Positions 50,537 to 60,886 of a DNA stretch of 64,000 bases are shown here, in pieces. The notes below the pieces were generated by a model. It did no database searches, was not told the origin of the DNA, and saw only the letters and a program-made list of their open reading frames with translations. Source of the stretch: Massilia sp. Root418 (GTDB lineage Bacteria; Pseudomonadota; Gammaproteobacteria; Burkholderiales; Burkholderiaceae_D); the NCBI RefSeq assembly GCF_001425265.1, contig NZ_LMEC01000025.1, forward strand, positions 62,305 through 126,304, read 5' to 3'. How positions within the stretch are numbered: position 1 is the first letter of the stretch; every line of letters begins with the position of its first letter. The position numbers and the translations under genes were made by a program.

Positions 50537-51979
50537 CTAGCGGTCGGTGACGGTGAACTCGCCGAATTGCTTGAGCTGTTCTTCGATGGCCTTCCTGTCG
50601 CCCACCACCACCACGGACTGCGTCTCCGGGGTGAAGTATTTCCTGCCCATGTCGCGCACCTGCTCGGCGCTCACTTTCTGGATCTTCGGTACGAAGCTGC
50701 CGAGGAATTCGGGCGGCAGGCCGGCCAGCCAGTTGGCCGCCAGCGTGGCGGCCACCGCGCCCTGCAGCTGGTTGGTAAGCAGGTAGGAGCCGGCCACGTA
50801 GCGCTTGTTCATGCGCATTTCATCGTCGCTCACCAGCTCCGTGCCCAGCTTGCGGTATTCCTTGAAATATTCGCCCAGCGCGGCGCCGGCGACTTCGTTG
50901 CGCACGTCCGCGCCGCCGATGATGGCGCCGCCGTTGCGGCTCATGCGGGCGCCGGCCGAGGCGCCGTAGGTGTAGCCCTTTTCTTCGCGCAGGTTGAGGT
51001 TGACGCGGCTGCTGAAGCCCCCGCCCAGGATGGTGCTGGCCAGGCGCAGCGGCACGTGGTCTTCCACGCTGGCGGCGGCGCCCGGACGGCCCAGGCGCAA
51101 GGTGGCTTGCACGCTGCCGGGACGCTCCAGCAGCAGGCGCTGCGGCGGCATGGCGGCGGCGGCCGGCGGTGTTTCCGGCAGCGCCGGGCCGCTGGCGCGC
51201 CAGTCGCCGAAGGCCGATGCGGCCAGCTTCATGGCGTCCGCCTCCTTGATGCGGCCGGTGATCACCAGCAGGCTGCGCTCGGGGCGGAAGCGCCTGGCGT
51301 GTTCGGCGCGCAGCAGCGCGGCGTCGGTGGAGCTGATCGATTCGGCGGTGGCGGTGGTGCGGCCATACGGATGGTCGCCGTAGACGGCGCGCGAGATGGC
51401 GCGCTCGGCGCGGAAGGCCGGGCGCGCTTCGGCCGCCTTGAGCGCCTGCAGGGCGTTGGTCTTGGCCAGCGTGACTTCCTCTTCGGGGAAGGCCGGTGTG
51501 CGCGCCACCTCGGCCAGCAGCGCGGCCATGGCGGCGGCGTTCGACGCCAGCGCGTTGCCGGACACGGTGATGCCGTCGTTGGCGGTGGAGGCGCCCACGC
51601 TGCCGCCCATGCCCTGCGCCGCTTCGGCGATGGCGCGCGAGCTGCGCTTGGCGGTGCCTTCGTTGAGCAGGTTGGCCAGCAGGCTGGCCATGGCCGGATG
51701 CTGGGCGTCGTCGGCCGCGTAGCCGGCGCCGCGCACGGCCAGCACGAAGTCCACGCGCGGCAGGCCCTGGCGCGGCACCACCCATACTTCCAGGCCGTTG
51801 GCCAGGGTCTTCCTGGCGATCTTCGGCACCGGCAGCGGCTTGTCGGCGCCGTAGGGCGGCACCGGCGACACGGCCGGCGCTGCCGGCGCCGCGTCGTCCT
51901 TGGCGGCAGCGGCGGTCTGGGCGTGCAGCAGCGGCGCGCACAGCGTGGAGATGGCCACGGCCAGTATCAGTTTTTTCAT
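50537..51979 (-). CDS. M16 family peptidase-like protein without zinc motif
   Basis: The 480-residue exported protein (signal to about residue 21, PLLHAQT) has the M16 fold: ANGLEVWVVPRQGLPRVDFVLAVRGAG, PAMASLLANLLNEGT, FREEKGYTYGASAG, DVRNEVAGAALGEYFKEY. The zinc-binding HxxEH expected after 'GAGYAADDAQH' is absent, so it should be non-catalytic. In many bacteria such a protein pairs with an active M16 subunit encoded immediately upstream (here 10 bases away), as in mitochondrial processing peptidase. The start ATG follows AAGGAG. Confidence 0.9.
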   Translation of the reverse strand: MKKLILAVAISTLCAPLLHAQTAAAAKDDAAPAAPAVSPVPPYGADKPLPVPKIARKTLANGLEVWVVPRQGLPRVDFVLAVRGAGYAADDAQHPAMASLLANLLNEGTAKRSSRAIAEAAQGMGGSVGASTANDGITVSGNALASNAAAMAALLAEVARTPAFPEEEVTLAKTNALQALKAAEARPAFRAERAISRAVYGDHPYGRTTATAESISSTDAALLRAEHARRFRPERSLLVITGRIKEADAMKLAASAFGDWRASGPALPETPPAAAAMPPQRLLLERPGSVQATLRLGRPGAAASVEDHVPLRLASTILGGGFSSRVNLNLREEKGYTYGASAGARMSRNGGAIIGGADVRNEVAGAALGEYFKEYRKLGTELVSDDEMRMNKRYVAGSYLLTNQLQGAVAATLAANWLAGLPPEFLGSFVPKIQKVSAEQVRDMGRKYFTPETQSVVVVGDRKAIEEQLKQFGEFTVTDR

Positions 51980-51989
51980 GGTGCGCTCC

Positions 51990-53390
51990 TTATTTCGTGG
52001 CGGGGGCCGGGGCCGGGGTGGAGGCCGGGGCGGCCGGGGCTTCCTTCGGCGCCGGCTTGCGGTCGATCACGGTGCGGTTGGCCCGGGTCAGGTAGGTGGC
52101 CGCCACGCGCTGGATGTCTTCCGGCTTGACGCCCTCGATCCAGCCGGGGATCTTGTTGACCACCCTGGCGTCGCCCCACAGCGTTTGCAGCTTGGCCAGG
52201 GTGTCGGCGCGGTTGATATAGCTTTCCAGCTTGTTGTACCAGTCCGCCAGCATGGCCGTTTTCACGCGCTGCAGGGTGGCCGCGTCCACGCCGTCCCTGG
52301 CCACCCTGGCAATCTCCTCGTCCATGGCCGCCAGCACTGCGTCGGCGCTGCTGGTGGGCTTGTACATGGCGAACACCGTAAACAAGGTGGGGCCGTCGTA
52401 TTCCCATGGGCCGGTCAGGCCGTACAGCGGCGACAGGTTGAGCGCCAGCTCGCGGCCCTTGACCAGGCCCTGGTACAGGCGCGAGGCGTCGCCGCCGGCC
52501 AGCAGTTCGCCCAGCACGGCCATCGGCGCCTGGTCCTTGCTGCCGCGCTGCGGCATCTTCCACGCCGCCGCCAGCGCCGGCACCTGCGCCAGCGCGTCGC
52601 TCTGCTCGACGCGCTTTTCAGCCGTGTTCAAGCCTTCGCTGAAGTCGCCGAAGGCCGGCGTGGGCCGCTTGGGGATGGCGCCGAAATACTTCTGCGCCAG
52701 CGCGTAGCCCTGCTGCGGCGTCACGTCGCCGGCAATGGCCAGCACCGCGTTGTTGGGGCCGTAGTAGTCGCGGTGGAAGGCGCGCACGTCGTCCAGGCTG
52801 GCGCCTTCCAGATCCTGGAAGCTGCCGTAGCCGTCGTGGTTGTTTTCCCATTTCTGGAACGCGTGCTGGCCGATGTCGATCCACATGAAGCCGCCGTACG
52901 GCTGGTTCTTCACGTTCACGCGGATCTCCTCCTTCACCACGTCCTGCTGGTTCTTCAGCGTTTTCTCGTTGAAGTCCAGGGTCTTCATGCGGTCCGCTTC
53001 CAGCCACAGGATGGCGTCCAGCGCGGAGGCCGGCGCGGTCTCGATGTAGTTGGTGAAGTCGGCGCGGGTGGAACCGTTGTTGCGCCCGCCGCCGCCGGTG
53101 ATGGTCTTGTCGAACACGCCCTTGGGTGCGTTCGGCGTGCCCTGGAACATCAGGTGCTCGAACAGGTGGGCAAAGCCGGTGCGGTTCTTCGGCTCCAGGC
53201 GCATGCCCACCCGGTACACCACGCTCACGCCCACGGTGGGCGAGCTGTGGTCTTCAGTGACGATGACGGTCAGGCCGTTGTCGAGCTGCTTGACGTGGAC
53301 CGGCACGTCCCAGCGGTCGGCGCCGGCAGCGCGCGCGGACAGGGTGAGCATGGCGGCAGCCAGCAGGACGGGAAGGTGGCGCATGCGCAT
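51990..53390 (-). CDS. M16 family zinc metallopeptidase, active subunit
   Basis: The 466-residue exported peptidase (signal to about residue 23) keeps the zinc motif HLFEH at residues 75-79 in RTGFAHLFEHLMFQGT. A downstream glutamate follows in QQDVVKEEIRVN. It should cleave peptides in the periplasm. It is the first gene of a two-gene operon with a non-catalytic partner, which suggests a heterodimer. The proline/alanine-rich C-terminus (AAPASTPAPAPATK) is a linker without known role. Two ATGs (53390, 53384) are possible; AAAGG precedes the first. Confidence 0.92.
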   Translation of the reverse strand: MRMRHLPVLLAAAMLTLSARAAGADRWDVPVHVKQLDNGLTVIVTEDHSSPTVGVSVVYRVGMRLEPKNRTGFAHLFEHLMFQGTPNAPKGVFDKTITGGGGRNNGSTRADFTNYIETAPASALDAILWLEADRMKTLDFNEKTLKNQQDVVKEEIRVNVKNQPYGGFMWIDIGQHAFQKWENNHDGYGSFQDLEGASLDDVRAFHRDYYGPNNAVLAIAGDVTPQQGYALAQKYFGAIPKRPTPAFGDFSEGLNTAEKRVEQSDALAQVPALAAAWKMPQRGSKDQAPMAVLGELLAGGDASRLYQGLVKGRELALNLSPLYGLTGPWEYDGPTLFTVFAMYKPTSSADAVLAAMDEEIARVARDGVDAATLQRVKTAMLADWYNKLESYINRADTLAKLQTLWGDARVVNKIPGWIEGVKPEDIQRVAATYLTRANRTVIDRKPAPKEAPAAPASTPAPAPATK

Positions 53391-53553
53391 AGGGGAGCCT
53401 TTCGAGAGCCTTTCAATCGGAGAGCGTTTTCGGCTTTTGCCGAATCAGCAATTTTGCCTGTTACATCGCAAAAGATACTCACCAATTATTGCGAATGCCA
53501 CCTTTTTTTTTGGGCTAAGATGGAGCCACATCCACAACCGCCGGAGGCGCTCC

Positions 53554-54018
53554 ATGAAACGCAGGCTGATGCTACTAACTCTTGGTACTTCCCTCCTGCT
53601 GGCCGGGCTGCCGGCGCGCGCCGCCGAACGCGGCACGCCGGAAGAAGCCATGGCCATGGCCAAGAAAGCCATCGCATTCATCAAGGCCAACGGCAAGGAC
53701 AAGGCCTTCGCCGAGATCAACGATGCGCACGGCCAGTTCACCGACCGCGACCTGTACGTGGTGGTGTATGACCTGAACGGGAAAAACCTGGCGCACGGCC
53801 AGAACCCGCGCATGATAGGCAAGGACCTGATCGACATCCGCGACGGCGACGGCAAGTACTACATGCGCGAGCGCATCGAGATCATCAAGACCAAGGGCAA
53901 GGGCTGGCAGGACTACAAATTCCTCGATCCGCTGACCAAGAAGATCGAGCCCAAGTCCATGTATATTGAAAAGGTCGACGACCTGATCGTCGGCTGCGGC
54001 GTCTACAAACCGCAGTAA
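53554..54018 (+). CDS. Exported single Cache-domain protein
   Basis: The 154-residue protein has a signal peptide (to about residue 23, AGLPARAAE) and a small sensory Cache-type fold: AIAFIKANGKDKAFAEINDAHGQF, LYVVVYDLNGKNLAHGQNPRMIGKDLIDIRD and EKVDDLIVGCGVYK. This is a stand-alone Cache/dCache_2-like protein, commonly periplasmic and ligand-binding; similar proteins occur near chemoreceptors or cyclases. The PAS-GGDEF-EAL gene starts 116 bases downstream on the same strand and may be its partner. I chose the ATG at 53554 because it opens the signal peptide; the open frame extends upstream. A purine-rich site (CCGGAGG) lies nine bases before it. Confidence 0.85.
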   Translation: MKRRLMLLTLGTSLLLAGLPARAAERGTPEEAMAMAKKAIAFIKANGKDKAFAEINDAHGQFTDRDLYVVVYDLNGKNLAHGQNPRMIGKDLIDIRDGDGKYYMRERIEIIKTKGKGWQDYKFLDPLTKKIEPKSMYIEKVDDLIVGCGVYKPQ

Positions 54019-54133
54019 GGCGCACCGCCCCGCCCCTCCAAACCGTGACAGCATGCGGGTTTGCAGGTAACATGTCTGGTAAGCAACAACACCAAGAAAA
54101 ATCCATGTTACTCGCCACGAAGGAGGGCTGCGA

Positions 54134-56425
54134 TTGGCAGCGCTAAACGACGTCGCGCACTGGCGCGGCCAGATCTTCAAGCGCATCCTGCAGTTCGTCC
54201 TGGGCCTGGGCGTGGTTACGGCCGTGCCCAGCATCCTGCTCAGCATTTCGGAAAACCTGTGGTCGGTGGTGGTGCTGGACGTGGTGGCGCTGGTGTGGAT
54301 ACTCGGCATCCTGCGCCTGCCCGGCATCTCCTACGGCGCGCGGGTGCTGAACTTCCTGGCGGTCACCTTCATCTTCGGCGTGGGCCTGCTGGTCAAGGTG
54401 GGCCCGGTCAGCCAGATCTACCTGATGGCCGTGCCGGTACTGGCCGCGCTGCTGCTCGGGCTGCGCGCCGGCCTGTGGGCGCTGGCCATCGACACGCTGG
54501 CGCTGCTGGTGATCGGCTTCTACACCAACACCATCCCCGACCTGCAGGGCCTGGAGCTGGCCTCCTTCCTGAAATGGAGCGTGATCACCTCCAACTACCT
54601 GTTCATCACGGCGGTGCTGACCCTGTCCTGCGGCGTGCTGCTGCAGCGGCTGGAAACCTCCATCGGCGAGCTGCGCGCCACCGCCGCCTCGCTGGAACAG
54701 GGGCAGCAGGAGCTGACCGCGCTGAACGCCGAGCTGCGCCTGACCGCCGCCGCCGTGGCGCGCCTGAACGACATGGTCAGCATCGCCGAAGTGGCGGGCA
54801 CCGAGCAGCGCATCATCTTCGTCAACCGCGCCTTCGAGCGGCGCAGCGGCTACAACCGCGACGCCATGCTGGGCGGCAGCCTGCGCCTGCTGCAGGGGCC
54901 GGACACCGCCACCGGCACGCTGGACCGCATCAACCAGGCCATGGCGCGCAGCGAGGCGGTGCGCGCCGAGCTGCTGAACTACACCCGCTACGGCGAGCCG
55001 TACTGGGTGGAGCGCGAGCTGGTGCCGATCTCGGATGAAGGCGGCAACAACACGCACTGGGTGGCGGTGGAGCGCGACATCACCGAGCGCAAGAAATCCG
55101 AGGACGACATCCACCGCCTGGCTTACTTCGACGTGCTGACCGGCCTGCCGAACCGGCGCCTGCTGATGGACCGCATCGACAAGCTGCTGGCCAGCTCCGA
55201 GCGCAACAGCCAGTACAGCGCGGTGATGTTCATCGACCTGGACAACTTCAAATACATCAATGACGCGCGCGGCCACGCCACCGGCGACGCGCTGCTGAAG
55301 AACGCGGCCGCGCGCCTGGCGCAGCTGATGCGCAAGGCCGACACGGTGGCGCGCATCGGCGGCGACGAATTCGTGGTGCTGCTGGCGCACCTGAGCGGGG
55401 TGCATGCCACGGCGGCGCACGCGGCGCTGGTGGTGGCCGAGAAGATCCGCGCCACCATCGCGGAGGATTTCGTGATCGACGGCCAGGCCTACAGCAGCTC
55501 GGCCAGCATCGGCGTGACCCTGCTGCCCAAGGGCGCAGCAGGCGCGGCCGGCGAGCAGAGCGCGCAGGACTTGCTGCGTGAAGCGGACATCGCCATGTAC
55601 CGCGCCAAGGCGGACGGCCGCAACGGCATCGCCTTCTTCGAGGCGGCCATGCAGGCCGAGGTGGAGCAGCGCCTGAACCTGGAGCGCGATCTGGCGCAGG
55701 CGATCGAGAACCGCGAGCTGGCCATGCATTACCAGGCGCAGGTGGACAGCGACGGCGCCATCATCGGCGCCGAGCTGCTGATGCGGTGGCAGCGCGCGGA
55801 CGGCAGCTGGGTGTCGCCGGCGCAGTTCATTCCGCTGGCCGAGGAATCGGGCCAGATCCTGGCGCTGGGCGCCTGGGCCATGCGCCAGGCCTGCGACGCG
55901 GTGCTGCGGCTGCAGGCGGCCGGCCATGCGCTGCCGCTGTCGGTGAACGTGAGCCCGAGCCAGTTCCGCCAGCCGCAGTTCGTGGAACAGGTGCGCGCGC
56001 TGCTGGCCGAAACGGGCGCGCCGGCCGAGCTGCTGATCTTCGAAGTGACCGAGGGCTTGCTGGTCGAAAAACTGGAGGACACGGTGCTGCGCATGCGCCA
56101 GCTGGCCGCCCTGGGCATCCGCTTCTCGATCGACGATTTCGGCACCGGCTACTCCAGCCTGGCCTATTTGAAGAAGATGCCGCTGTATGAGCTGAAGATC
56201 GACCGCAGCTTCATCCAGGACACCCCGGCCGACGCCTCGGTGACAGCCATCGTGCAGACCATCCTGGCGATGGCGCACCACCTGGGCCTGAAGGTGGTGG
56301 CCGAAGGCGTGGAAACGCAGGCGCAGGCGGACTTCCTCATCAACAGCGACTGCCACGGCATGCAGGGCTACCTGTACGCCCGCCCCGCCCCGCTGGACGC
56401 CCTGCTGGCGCGGCTGGCCGCATAA
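54134..56425 (+). CDS. Membrane PAS-GGDEF-EAL protein (c-di-GMP turnover)
   Basis: The 763-residue protein has five or six membrane helices (about residues 15-165), a short coiled linker, a PAS domain (about 200-320), a GGDEF domain (about 330-490, intact GGDEF at 409-413) and an EAL domain (about 505-755). The phosphodiesterase motif at residue 547 reads ELL instead of EAL (GAELLMRW), while DDFGTGYSSL, KIDRSFIQD and VVAEGVET are intact. The PAS region carries GGSLRLLQGPDTA, which resembles a LOV core (GRNCRFLQ) without the flavin cysteine. The start is TTG at 54134, supported by AAGGAGG seven bases upstream. Cyclase activity looks possible; phosphodiesterase activity is uncertain. Confidence 0.92.
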   Translation: MAALNDVAHWRGQIFKRILQFVLGLGVVTAVPSILLSISENLWSVVVLDVVALVWILGILRLPGISYGARVLNFLAVTFIFGVGLLVKVGPVSQIYLMAVPVLAALLLGLRAGLWALAIDTLALLVIGFYTNTIPDLQGLELASFLKWSVITSNYLFITAVLTLSCGVLLQRLETSIGELRATAASLEQGQQELTALNAELRLTAAAVARLNDMVSIAEVAGTEQRIIFVNRAFERRSGYNRDAMLGGSLRLLQGPDTATGTLDRINQAMARSEAVRAELLNYTRYGEPYWVERELVPISDEGGNNTHWVAVERDITERKKSEDDIHRLAYFDVLTGLPNRRLLMDRIDKLLASSERNSQYSAVMFIDLDNFKYINDARGHATGDALLKNAAARLAQLMRKADTVARIGGDEFVVLLAHLSGVHATAAHAALVVAEKIRATIAEDFVIDGQAYSSSASIGVTLLPKGAAGAAGEQSAQDLLREADIAMYRAKADGRNGIAFFEAAMQAEVEQRLNLERDLAQAIENRELAMHYQAQVDSDGAIIGAELLMRWQRADGSWVSPAQFIPLAEESGQILALGAWAMRQACDAVLRLQAAGHALPLSVNVSPSQFRQPQFVEQVRALLAETGAPAELLIFEVTEGLLVEKLEDTVLRMRQLAALGIRFSIDDFGTGYSSLAYLKKMPLYELKIDRSFIQDTPADASVTAIVQTILAMAHHLGLKVVAEGVETQAQADFLINSDCHGMQGYLYARPAPLDALLARLAA

Positions 56426-56490
56426 TTTGGAGGGGGCGGTGGCGGCATGCCGCCGCAGCTCCCTCTGTATAAGCTGTCTTGTTCCGCCAT

Positions 56491-56560
56491 CTCATTTTGT
56501 CTCTTTTGAACTCATTCTGTCTCGCGCTGTCCAACAGACAGAACGAGACAAAACGAGACA
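56491..56560. promoter_or_regulatory. Array of TGTCTC/GAGACA sites with a 47-base imperfect palindrome
   Basis: CTCATTTTGTCTC (56491-56503) and CTCATTCTGTCTC (56511-56523) form a direct repeat with a 20-base period. Downstream, GAGACA occurs at 56545-56550 and 56555-56560, inverted. The segment 56511-56531 pairs with 56537-56557 (17 of 21 positions) around CAACA. So there are two TGTCTC and two GAGACA boxes within 70 bases, immediately upstream of a small gene at 56582. The density and symmetry suggest a multi-site operator, not a terminator. Confidence 0.6.
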
Positions 56561-56581
56561 CAATAAGAAAGGGGAATGAGC

Positions 56582-56905
56582 ATGGTTATACAGACGCAGG
56601 CGGCAGGGGTACCGCCAGCTGCATACCTCGAACTGACGACTTATCTGCGGACATCGAACAGCACCCTGAGCGCCCCCGAGGCGCTGAGCCACGCGGTCAA
56701 ACACTGGATCGCCGCCCAGCGCGAAGCGGCGGCCGCGATGCGCGGATATCAATGGAAATGCCTGTTCCTGCCATCGCGCCAGTTCACCCTGATGATGGCA
56801 GGCCCCGGCAACGCTCACGCTAATGCAACGCATCCATCACACGTCCACCCACCAATTGGAGCGGCGCATTCCCAAGCAGCGCCGGCTCGAAAATGGCGCG
56901 CTTGA
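56582..56905 (+). CDS. Small protein of unknown function behind the TGTCTC array, possibly C-terminally truncated
   Basis: The 107-residue product begins MVIQTQAAGVPPAAYLELTT, then SAPEALSHAVKHWIAAQREAA and GYQWKCLFLPSRQFTLMMAG. A helical N-terminal half and a 'GYQWKxLFLP' box look like a conserved fold I have seen in uncharacterised betaproteobacterial proteins, but the part after residue 72 is low-complexity His/Pro/Ala-rich text that looks like read-through into a wrong frame. The likely start is ATG at 56582, seven bases after AGGGGA; an ATG at 56576 is closer than usual. The dense operator upstream suggests a tightly controlled gene. It could be a decayed relic. Confidence 0.5.
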   Translation: MVIQTQAAGVPPAAYLELTTYLRTSNSTLSAPEALSHAVKHWIAAQREAAAAMRGYQWKCLFLPSRQFTLMMAGPGNAHANATHPSHVHPPIGAAHSQAAPARKWRA

Positions 56906-56993
56906 CGACTGATGGCGGGCGCTGTGCGCTAAAAACGGGGCGGTGTGGGCGCGGTCCGCTATCATTAGCGTTCTTCGCACCTTCCTGAACACT

Positions 56994-57332
56994 ATGGAAT
57001 TGATTGTCGTTGCGGTATGCCTGCTGGCTGCCGCCCTTGCCTACTCGTTTCGCGCCGCCGGCACCAAGCCGGTCAAGGGCAGCGATTTCTACGTGGTCTC
57101 GCGCGACGGCCGCGTGCTGCGCACGCGCGGCCCGCAGGTGAAGTGCCTGCGCGCGCTGGCCATGCCGGACGGCTTGCGCGTCACGCTCAGCAACGGCAGC
57201 CGCACCGGCCAGTTCTTCGTTCACGACCTGGTGGCCGAAGCCCACCTCCCCAACCCGTCCGGCCGCACCCGCGTGCGCCACAAGGACGGCAACAAGCGCA
57301 ACAACGCCGTTGCCAATCTGGAGTGGTATTGA
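56994..57332 (+). CDS. Membrane-anchored NUMOD4/HNH-like small protein
   Basis: The 112-residue protein has a single N-terminal hydrophobic helix (about residues 3-20, ELIVVAVCLLAAALAYSF) followed by a domain that matches the NUMOD4/HNH homing-type nuclease pattern: DFYVVSRDGRVLRTRG ('YxVSnlGrV'), FVHDLVAEAHLPNP ('vHrLVAeaFlpNP') and RVRHKDGNKRNNAVANLEW ('vnHiDGnk.NN..NLeW'). The HNH-like H, D, G, N and N are retained. Phage/intron HNH proteins are soluble, so a membrane anchor is unusual. The start ATG at 56994 lacks a clear ribosome-binding site. The gene lies between the unknown small gene and a convergent lipoprotein (9 bases apart). Confidence 0.65.
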   Translation: MELIVVAVCLLAAALAYSFRAAGTKPVKGSDFYVVSRDGRVLRTRGPQVKCLRALAMPDGLRVTLSNGSRTGQFFVHDLVAEAHLPNPSGRTRVRHKDGNKRNNAVANLEWY

Positions 57333-57341
57333 GGACGGCGC

Positions 57342-57818
57342 CTAGTTGGCCTTGGCGGCAACGTCAGCCACAGCAGGGATGGCGCTGACGGCCGGCGATG
57401 CAGGCGCTGCTGAAGGCGCGCCGATCACGTTTTCGATCTGGCGCATCACGATGGTCACGCTGGCCGGATAATCAAAGCCGGCGCCAGTATTGCGGTCGAT
57501 AATATAACCAATGCCGCCGCCCACCAAGATGTTGCCCCACACCGCGCCGTTCGACTTCGACACGACGTTTGCATTGCCCGCGTAACGGTCTTTCTTGCAG
57601 TCGATGGCAAGATCGCCAGTGCTCTTGTGCACCGTGACGCTAGCCGGGCTAGTCAGAAACCAGCTACCTGCATCGTTAGTCAACGTGCAGCCGATACCAG
57701 CCACTTCCTTGTTGTCGTGCACTGTGATTACCGACAGCGGCTGCATTTTTTCGCCCGAGATCGACGCGCAGCCCGTCAGTGCCAGCAGGGCTGCCAGCGT
57801 AGCCAATTTGATCATCAT
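57342..57818 (-). CDS. Small lipoprotein of unknown function
   Basis: The 158-residue protein has a typical lipobox LALTGCAS (cysteine near residue 17). The mature part contains GIGCTLTNDAGSWFLTSPASVTVHKSTGDLAIDC, then GNILVGGGIGYIIDRNTGAGFDYP, a glycine-rich segment found in several small outer-membrane lipoproteins, and an Ala/Pro-rich tail. The function is unknown. Two methionines at the start (MM) leave the first residue uncertain. Its gene is convergent with the HNH-like gene and shares the strand with the S9 peptidase, from which it is separated by a terminator. Confidence 0.82.
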   Translation of the reverse strand: MMIKLATLAALLALTGCASISGEKMQPLSVITVHDNKEVAGIGCTLTNDAGSWFLTSPASVTVHKSTGDLAIDCKKDRYAGNANVVSKSNGAVWGNILVGGGIGYIIDRNTGAGFDYPASVTIVMRQIENVIGAPSAAPASPAVSAIPAVADVAAKAN

Positions 57819-57902
57819 GTTATTCCCGTTTCATTATATTGTTTTGGAAACCCAGCTTAGCCGATCATTGCCTACCGAAAACTAACCAATACTCACGGAA
57901 AT

Positions 57903-57935
57903 AAAAAAAGCCCGCCGCGAAGAGACGCAGCGGGC
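57903..57935 (-). terminator. Rho-independent terminator of the S9 peptidase gene
   Basis: On the minus strand the stem GCCCGC (57935-57930) pairs with GCGGGC (57915-57910), extended by TGCG/CGCG, and is followed by seven T (57909-57903). It lies about 25 bases after the S9 peptidase stop at 57962. Confidence 0.8.
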
Positions 57936-57961
57936 CGGCTTCAGAAAAACAATTGCGGTGC

Positions 57962-60037
<2,076 letters not shown>

Positions 60038-60433
60038 GCGGTTATCTCCGACATCGTTATAAAAAAGGCCAGCTTGTGGCCGGCGCAGTCGGACATAATA
60101 CCAAGAATTGCGGGCGAAAGAGGCCCGCCGGCGCCCCGCGGGAGCCGGCGGAAAAGGGAGACACCGCGGACGGCGGACTCGCCCGCGGCTTGCTACAACA
60201 CCCTCAGCGCGGCGGCCCGGCATTGGTACCGGCACAGCGTGCGCCGCAGGGACGCGCATTCGCGTCCCGCTAAGATTCAATATAGCGAGCTTTCGCGGCG
60301 CCGAGATAGTATTTTTCTCGCCCCCGCCCGCCGCACATAGCGTCCCTGCATGCCCCTGCGCCACGTGCACGCCCTTGCGCTACAATGGCAGCCACACCCG
60401 TCCCCTCTCCCATCACGCCCCCGAATTTCGACC
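60038..60433. other. Divergent intergenic region between the S9 peptidase and GNAT genes
   Basis: This 396-base gap contains the terminator-like hairpin at 60061-60081 and a perfect 8-base stem GGGACGCG (60249-60256) / CGCGTCCC (60261-60268) with a 4-base loop. AT-richer text (TTCAATATAGCGAG, 60278-60291) may hold the promoter of either gene. I see no further gene or repeat. Confidence 0.5.
60061..60081 (-). promoter_or_regulatory. Terminator-like hairpin in the leader of the S9 peptidase gene
   Basis: On the minus strand GGCCA and TGGCC form a 5-base stem with a 5-base loop (60081-60067) followed by six T (60066-60061), about 24 bases before the S9 start codon. The strand and position suggest attenuation, but the stem is short. 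Confidence 0.35.
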
Positions 60434-60886
60434 ATGCACATCGACTTTGAAACGCCGGACCAGCCCGAAATCATCGCCCTCATCGCCGACCTGGACGCCT
60501 ACCAGCTGACCCTCTATCCGCCGGAAAGCGTGTACGCGCTGGACCTGGCCTCGCTGAAGCAGCCCAATGTGCTGTTCGCGGTGGCGCGCGGCGCGGATGG
60601 CGCGGCGCTAGGCTGCGGCGCCATGGTGGTGACGCCGGCGTTCGCCGAGGTCAAGCGAATGTACGTGCGGCCGGAAGCGCGCGGCCAGGGCCTGGCGCGG
60701 CGCATGCTCACGCTGCTGGAACAGGCCGCCGCGCAGCGCGGCGCGGCGCTGTACACCCTGGAGACCGGCCCGTCGCAGCCGGAGGCGATCGCGCTGTACG
60801 AACGGCTGGGCTACCAGCGCTGCGGCCCGTACGGCGACTACCGCGACGACCCGCTCAGCGTCTTCATGCGCAAGGCGGTGCAATGA
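60434..60886 (+). CDS. GNAT family N-acetyltransferase
   Basis: The 150-residue protein has the GNAT acetyl-CoA-binding motif VKRMYVRPEARGQGLARRMLTLLEQAA and the C-terminal YTLETGPSQPEAIALYERLGYQRCGPY. It should acetylate a small amine or protein; the substrate is unknown. It is translationally coupled to a MazG-like pyrophosphatase (ATGA overlap). The ATG at 60434 gives the usual length; the open frame goes further upstream without conserved text. Confidence 0.92.
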   Translation: MHIDFETPDQPEIIALIADLDAYQLTLYPPESVYALDLASLKQPNVLFAVARGADGAALGCGAMVVTPAFAEVKRMYVRPEARGQGLARRMLTLLEQAAAQRGAALYTLETGPSQPEAIALYERLGYQRCGPYGDYRDDPLSVFMRKAVQ

